Positions 60,492 through 64,000 of a DNA stretch of 64,000 nucleotides are shown here, one piece after another. The notes under the pieces are model-generated. The model saw only the letters and a program-made list of their open reading frames with translations. It made no database searches and was not told the origin of the DNA. Each line of letters opens with the position of its first letter. The stretch's first letter is position 1. Source of the stretch: Strix aluco (taxonomy: Eukaryota; Chordata; Aves; Strigiformes; Strigidae); assembly GCF_031877795.1 (NCBI RefSeq), contig NC_133946.1, positions 10,763,144 to 10,827,143 of the forward strand, in the 5' to 3' direction. The position numbers and the translations under genes were made by a program.

Positions 60492-63400
60492 TTAGGGAAC
60501 TGTGTGCCCGCCAGGGCTCTCCCCGCTGGCCGGTGGCACGACAGAGGGGTCCACGTCCCCGGGGGGTCCCTGAGCCTCGGGGCTCGAGCTGGGGGTGCCT
60601 GTGGGGGCTGCAGCCTCTGAGGGGGTGTCGGGGGGCAGTGCGGCTGTCAATGGGTGCCCAGGAGGGCTCAGCATGGTCAGAGGGGGCTCCTCAGCCCCTG
60701 TGCTCCCTGGAGAGGGGCCGAGGGGGGATGTGTTGGGGAGCAGGAGCTGGGCCAGGCGGTGGCGGGGGGTCTGAGTCGATGGGGGGCTGGGGGTGCTGGT
60801 AGGGGGTTCCTCGTGGGATGGGGACAAGGACAAGTCGCCGCTCTGCAGCAGGAGCCGGACGTCTGTGGCTAACGGAGAGATGCTTTCAGTTAGCACCCAC
60901 CTCTCCCCTGGGAACCCCCACCCCACCCCACCCTGCATCCAGAGAAGGGCAACGAAGCTGGTGCAGGGTCTGGAGCACAGGTCTGATGGGGAGCGGCTGA
61001 GGGAACTGGGGGGGTTTAGTCTGGAGAAGAGGAGGCTGAGGGGAGACCTCATCACCCTCTACAACTCCCTGAAAGGAGGGTGCAGAGAGGGGGGATGAGT
61101 CTCCTGAACCAAGGAACAAGCGACAGGACAAGAGGGAATGGCCTCAAGCTGCGCCAGGGCAGGGTCAGACTGGCTCTTAGGAAGTATTTCTTTGCAGAAG
61201 GGGTTGTTGGGCGTTGGAATGGGCTGCCCAGGGCAGGGGTGGAGTCCCCATCCCTGGAGGGGTTGAAGAGTTGGGATGACCCAGCGCTGAGGGATCTGGT
61301 GGAGTTGAGAACGGTCAGGGTGAGGTTCATGGTTGGACTGGATGATCTTCAAGGGCTTTTCCAACCTTGATGATTCTGTGATTCTGGGGGCACCCAACCA
61401 CCCCAGCTGTGTCCCGCAGGGCAGGGGGGCACAAGCCAGACTTTATCCCAGCGTCTGGGCATCCCCGTTACCTTGGCAGGGCGGGCAGCAGGCAGGGGGC
61501 AGTGCGGCGAGCTCTGCGCAGGAGGGGGGACACAGCCTCTTCTCGCAGCTCACCTCGCCAAGCTGGCAGCGAGGGGCAAAAATCGGGGTGAGCCACCCGC
61601 CGCCATCCCCTTTGCCACCGGCACGGGCACCCCACGGGCACCCCGCTCACCTGGCAGGTACAGCGGGTGCAGGGTTGTCCCTCGGGGGTGAAGGTCTGGC
61701 CGTTCACCACCTTCCTCCCCTGGTAGTTGCAGTCTGCGGGGAGCGAGGCAGCACTCAGCAGGTGGTGGTGGTGATGGGGGTCACCAGGTGGGGGGACAGG
61801 ACCCCCTGGTCCACCCCCACCCCCTTTCCCAGCTCCTACCGTTACAGACAGGGCAGCACTCGCCCTCGGGGTGGAAGGGGTAGGTGCAGAAGATGGCACA
61901 GTCCACGGGCGAGCAGGCCACCGAGCCCAGCTGCGAGAGACGGGAGAGACGCGCGAGGGCCGGGCGTTAGCGCCTGCCGGGGTGGGCTGGGGTAAAGGGG
62001 GCAGCCCTGAAACACCCGGGAGCTTTTTCCTGCAATGGAGGAAAAAACTGGGGCTCAGCCCACGGGGCAGGAGCCGAAAAATACATTTCGTGATCCCCGG
62101 TGCAGCCCTCACCAGGCAGATGCAGCTGAGACAGGGGTCCAGGACGGAGGGGAAGGTCTCATTGTTGTAGAAAATCCTTCCCATGTAGGTGCAGCCTGTG
62201 GGGAGGAGAGGGGCACTTATGGTCCCCAGGTGGTTTGGGGACCCTTGGGAGACCTCACTGCTTGAGCCCAGGCTTGGTGGCTCTGGCTCTGCCCAGGACC
62301 GCAGGCAGGGAACACAGAGGGGGTGCAGAGGGGGATGTAGAGGGGGGCACAGAAGGCCCAGCAACCTTCTGAAAAGCACCCACCACCCCCATCACCTGCC
62401 GAGCAGTCGGGGCAGCACTGCCCGGGGATGCGGATAGGGTAGGGACACGTCTCCACGCAGTCCGTCCTCTTGCAGCTCACCGAACCATCTGCCTGCAGGG
62501 GAGAAGCACTTGACAGAGACCTTGGGCTGCCCAAAACCGCGGGGTTTAAAGCCCACAAAGCCGGGGAGCTGCTGGGGAGCTGCCAGGGACCACGGCCACG
62601 AGCAGCCCGGCATCCCGAGGGAAGGAGGGGGGCCAGGAGCCGTGCGCTGGGGCAGGGGCAGGTAGGAGGAGTGAAGCAGAGCAGGTTCTCATTCACCTGG
62701 CAGATGCATAACTCACAGGGATCGCCCGGAGACCAGATCTGTCCGATGGGAAACTCCACCCCGTTATCGTCCACAAAGCAACCTGGGAGTGGCGGGGACG
62801 GGACCCGGGGGGACATAGACACCCCGAGCCTGTCACCCTCCTGCTGCACCGCTGGACTTGTGTGTGGTTGCCACCCCGTGCCCGCTGCCCACCTCCAAAC
62901 CCCGTGGCTGTGCAGTCCCCCCAAGGCCCTGCCGGACCCTGTGCACCCCCACATCCAGATCTCCCACTTTCCCCTGCTCTCCCTGTCCCCAGGTTTCCCC
63001 TAAATCCCATCCTCCCTGTGCTCAGGTATTTCCAACCTCCCACCCTCCCCATACCCCAGTGTCCCCCACATCCCGCCCTGCCCATCCCCAGATGTCCCCC
63101 CCCAGCCTGTCCTCACTGTCTCCCACATCCCACCCTCCCCATCCCCAAGTGTCCCCCACATCCTGTCCTCCTGTCCCCCAGCTGTCCCCCTCCATCCCAC
63201 CCTGCCCATCCCCCCAGTACCCCCCAGCGTGGTCTCACCGGCGGGGGGGGCTGGGGGGTCCCGGCAGGTGAAGCAGCACTGCCCGGGGCCGAGGTGCTGC
63301 TGGTGCTGTGGGCAGTCCAGCATGGGGCACGGGGCGAAGGAGCACTCCACTTCACCCCCCTGGGGACACAGGGACACATCACCCGCAGGGACACGTCACC

Positions 63401-63840
63401 CGCTGGCCCCCACAGCCAGACACAGCCCCGTACACTCCCATCTTGCCTCAGCCCCAAGCAAAGGCTGGATTCCCCCCCGCCATCCCCATCAGGATGATGC
63501 CTGGAGCATCCTTGGGGATCCCCAACCCTGGGGACCCCTCTGGCCCCCCAGGACCTACCCGGCAGATGCAGGTGGTGCAGTCATCCCCATCCAGGCTGAA
63601 CCGGGCACCATGGGCGTACGTGTGGCCCCGAAAACTGCATTTTGCTGGGGAGGAGCGAGGCAGCAGGGTTGGGAAGGGAAGTGTGGTCCCTGCTGACCCC
63701 CCCACCCCAAAACCCCATCGCCAAGGGTTGGGGGGGAGCCCAGGGGACCCACCTGGCTGGCAGGAGCAGCAGTCGGCTGGCGAGGTGCTGGGGCAGGAGC
63801 CCGGGGGGCACTCGGGGGTGATGCAGGAGACGTTCCCAGC
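60492..63840 (-). CDS. VWCE: von Willebrand factor C and EGF domain-containing protein, 3' part
   Basis: VWCE is a secreted modular protein, also called URG11. Ten exons on the minus strand, in 5' to 3' order: 63753-63840, 63559-63644, 63239-63359, 62697-62782, 62396-62492, 62113-62195, 61840-61930, 61651-61733, 61472-61562 and 60492-60862 (stop). Four complete VWC domains and the second half of a fifth are present. Each is coded by two exons: a first half with a CxxCxC end ([36 protein letters not shown]) and a second half starting G-x-V-x-C and ending CC..C ([41 protein letters not shown]). The last exon encodes a Pro/Ser/Thr-rich tail of about 120 residues ([19 protein letters not shown]). 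The N-terminal EGF repeats and first VWC domains lie off the right edge. A CR1 copy sits in the last intron. Confidence 0.92.
60938..61386 (+). mobile_element. CR1 LINE copy 8, in the last VWCE intron
   Basis: This is a copy of about 450 bp in plus orientation, antisense to VWCE. It runs from CCAGAGAAGGGCAACGAAGC to GATGATTCTGTGATTCTG, and its 3' end is closest to copy 2 (AACCTTGATGATTC). Confidence 0.93.
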
Positions 63841-64000
63841 CTACGGAAGAGAGTGTGGGGCTGCAACGGGGCAGCCGAGGGGCGACGCACCCGTTCCCCA
63901 ATACCGGGGCATCGTGCTGCCCCAGCACATCCCGCTTCATCGCCTCAAAGATACATCCCAGGGATGTTTTTTTTTTGGAGGGGGGGGATGCTCCCACCCT

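Noticed and set aside
59171-60495. Open frames of 171-289 codons between pepsinogen A and VWCE
   Set aside because: They lie in GC-rich 3' flanks with few stops, have low-complexity composition and no family match, and cross both polyadenylation signals.

Overview
The window is a GC-rich stretch of a bird genome. The evidence is a set of CR1 (chicken repeat 1) LINE copies with the avian 3' end, vertebrate exon-intron genes with short introns, and a ZP1 gene of the avian type with a long Pro/Gln repeat. The gene order ZP1(+) PRPF19(-) TMEM109(+) TMEM132A(+) SLC15A3(-) CD6(+) CD5(+) VPS37C(-) pepsinogen A(+) VWCE(-) matches the human 11q12 cluster as I remember it. The last exon of an acyl-CoA thioesterase/BAAT-family gene lies to the left of ZP1.

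Layout: 1-435 thioesterase end; 1.7-5.9 kb egg-coat protein ZP1; 6.2-9.8 kb WD40 half of the splicing factor PRPF19, which runs into a 200-N gap at 10232-10431; 10.5-11.3 kb last exon of TMEM109; 11.7-12.2 kb G-rich minisatellite; 12.5-19.2 kb TMEM132A; 19.6-23.05 kb SLC15A3; 24.9-30.3 kb CD6; 34.3-40.75 kb CD5; 40.8-46.4 kb VPS37C; 46.6-55.9 kb a gene-poor, more AT-rich interval; 56.0-59.25 kb pepsinogen A; 60.05-63.84 kb the 3' part of VWCE, which continues off the right edge.

The genes do not form one pathway. CD6 and CD5 are paralogous lymphocyte scavenger receptors in tandem. SLC15A3 is an endolysosomal peptide/histidine carrier of myeloid cells. VPS37C is an ESCRT-I subunit. ZP1 and pepsinogen A have TATA promoters, as tissue-restricted genes often do. 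Neighbours on opposite strands converge with polyadenylation signals close together (ZP1/PRPF19, CD5/VPS37C).

I found no unknown multi-gene system. The most notable points are: a Gln in place of the Arg of the ExxER motif in SLC15A3; a CD6 gene with only two of the three SRCR domains found in mammals; a 39-bp coding minisatellite in ZP1, whose C-terminus has no membrane anchor; eight very similar CR1 copies of one young family, some sharing 5' truncation points; and an indel-rich 2-kb stretch beside the assembly gap that breaks PRPF19 and is best explained by sequence error. Exon coordinates come from reading splice sites and reading frames by eye.
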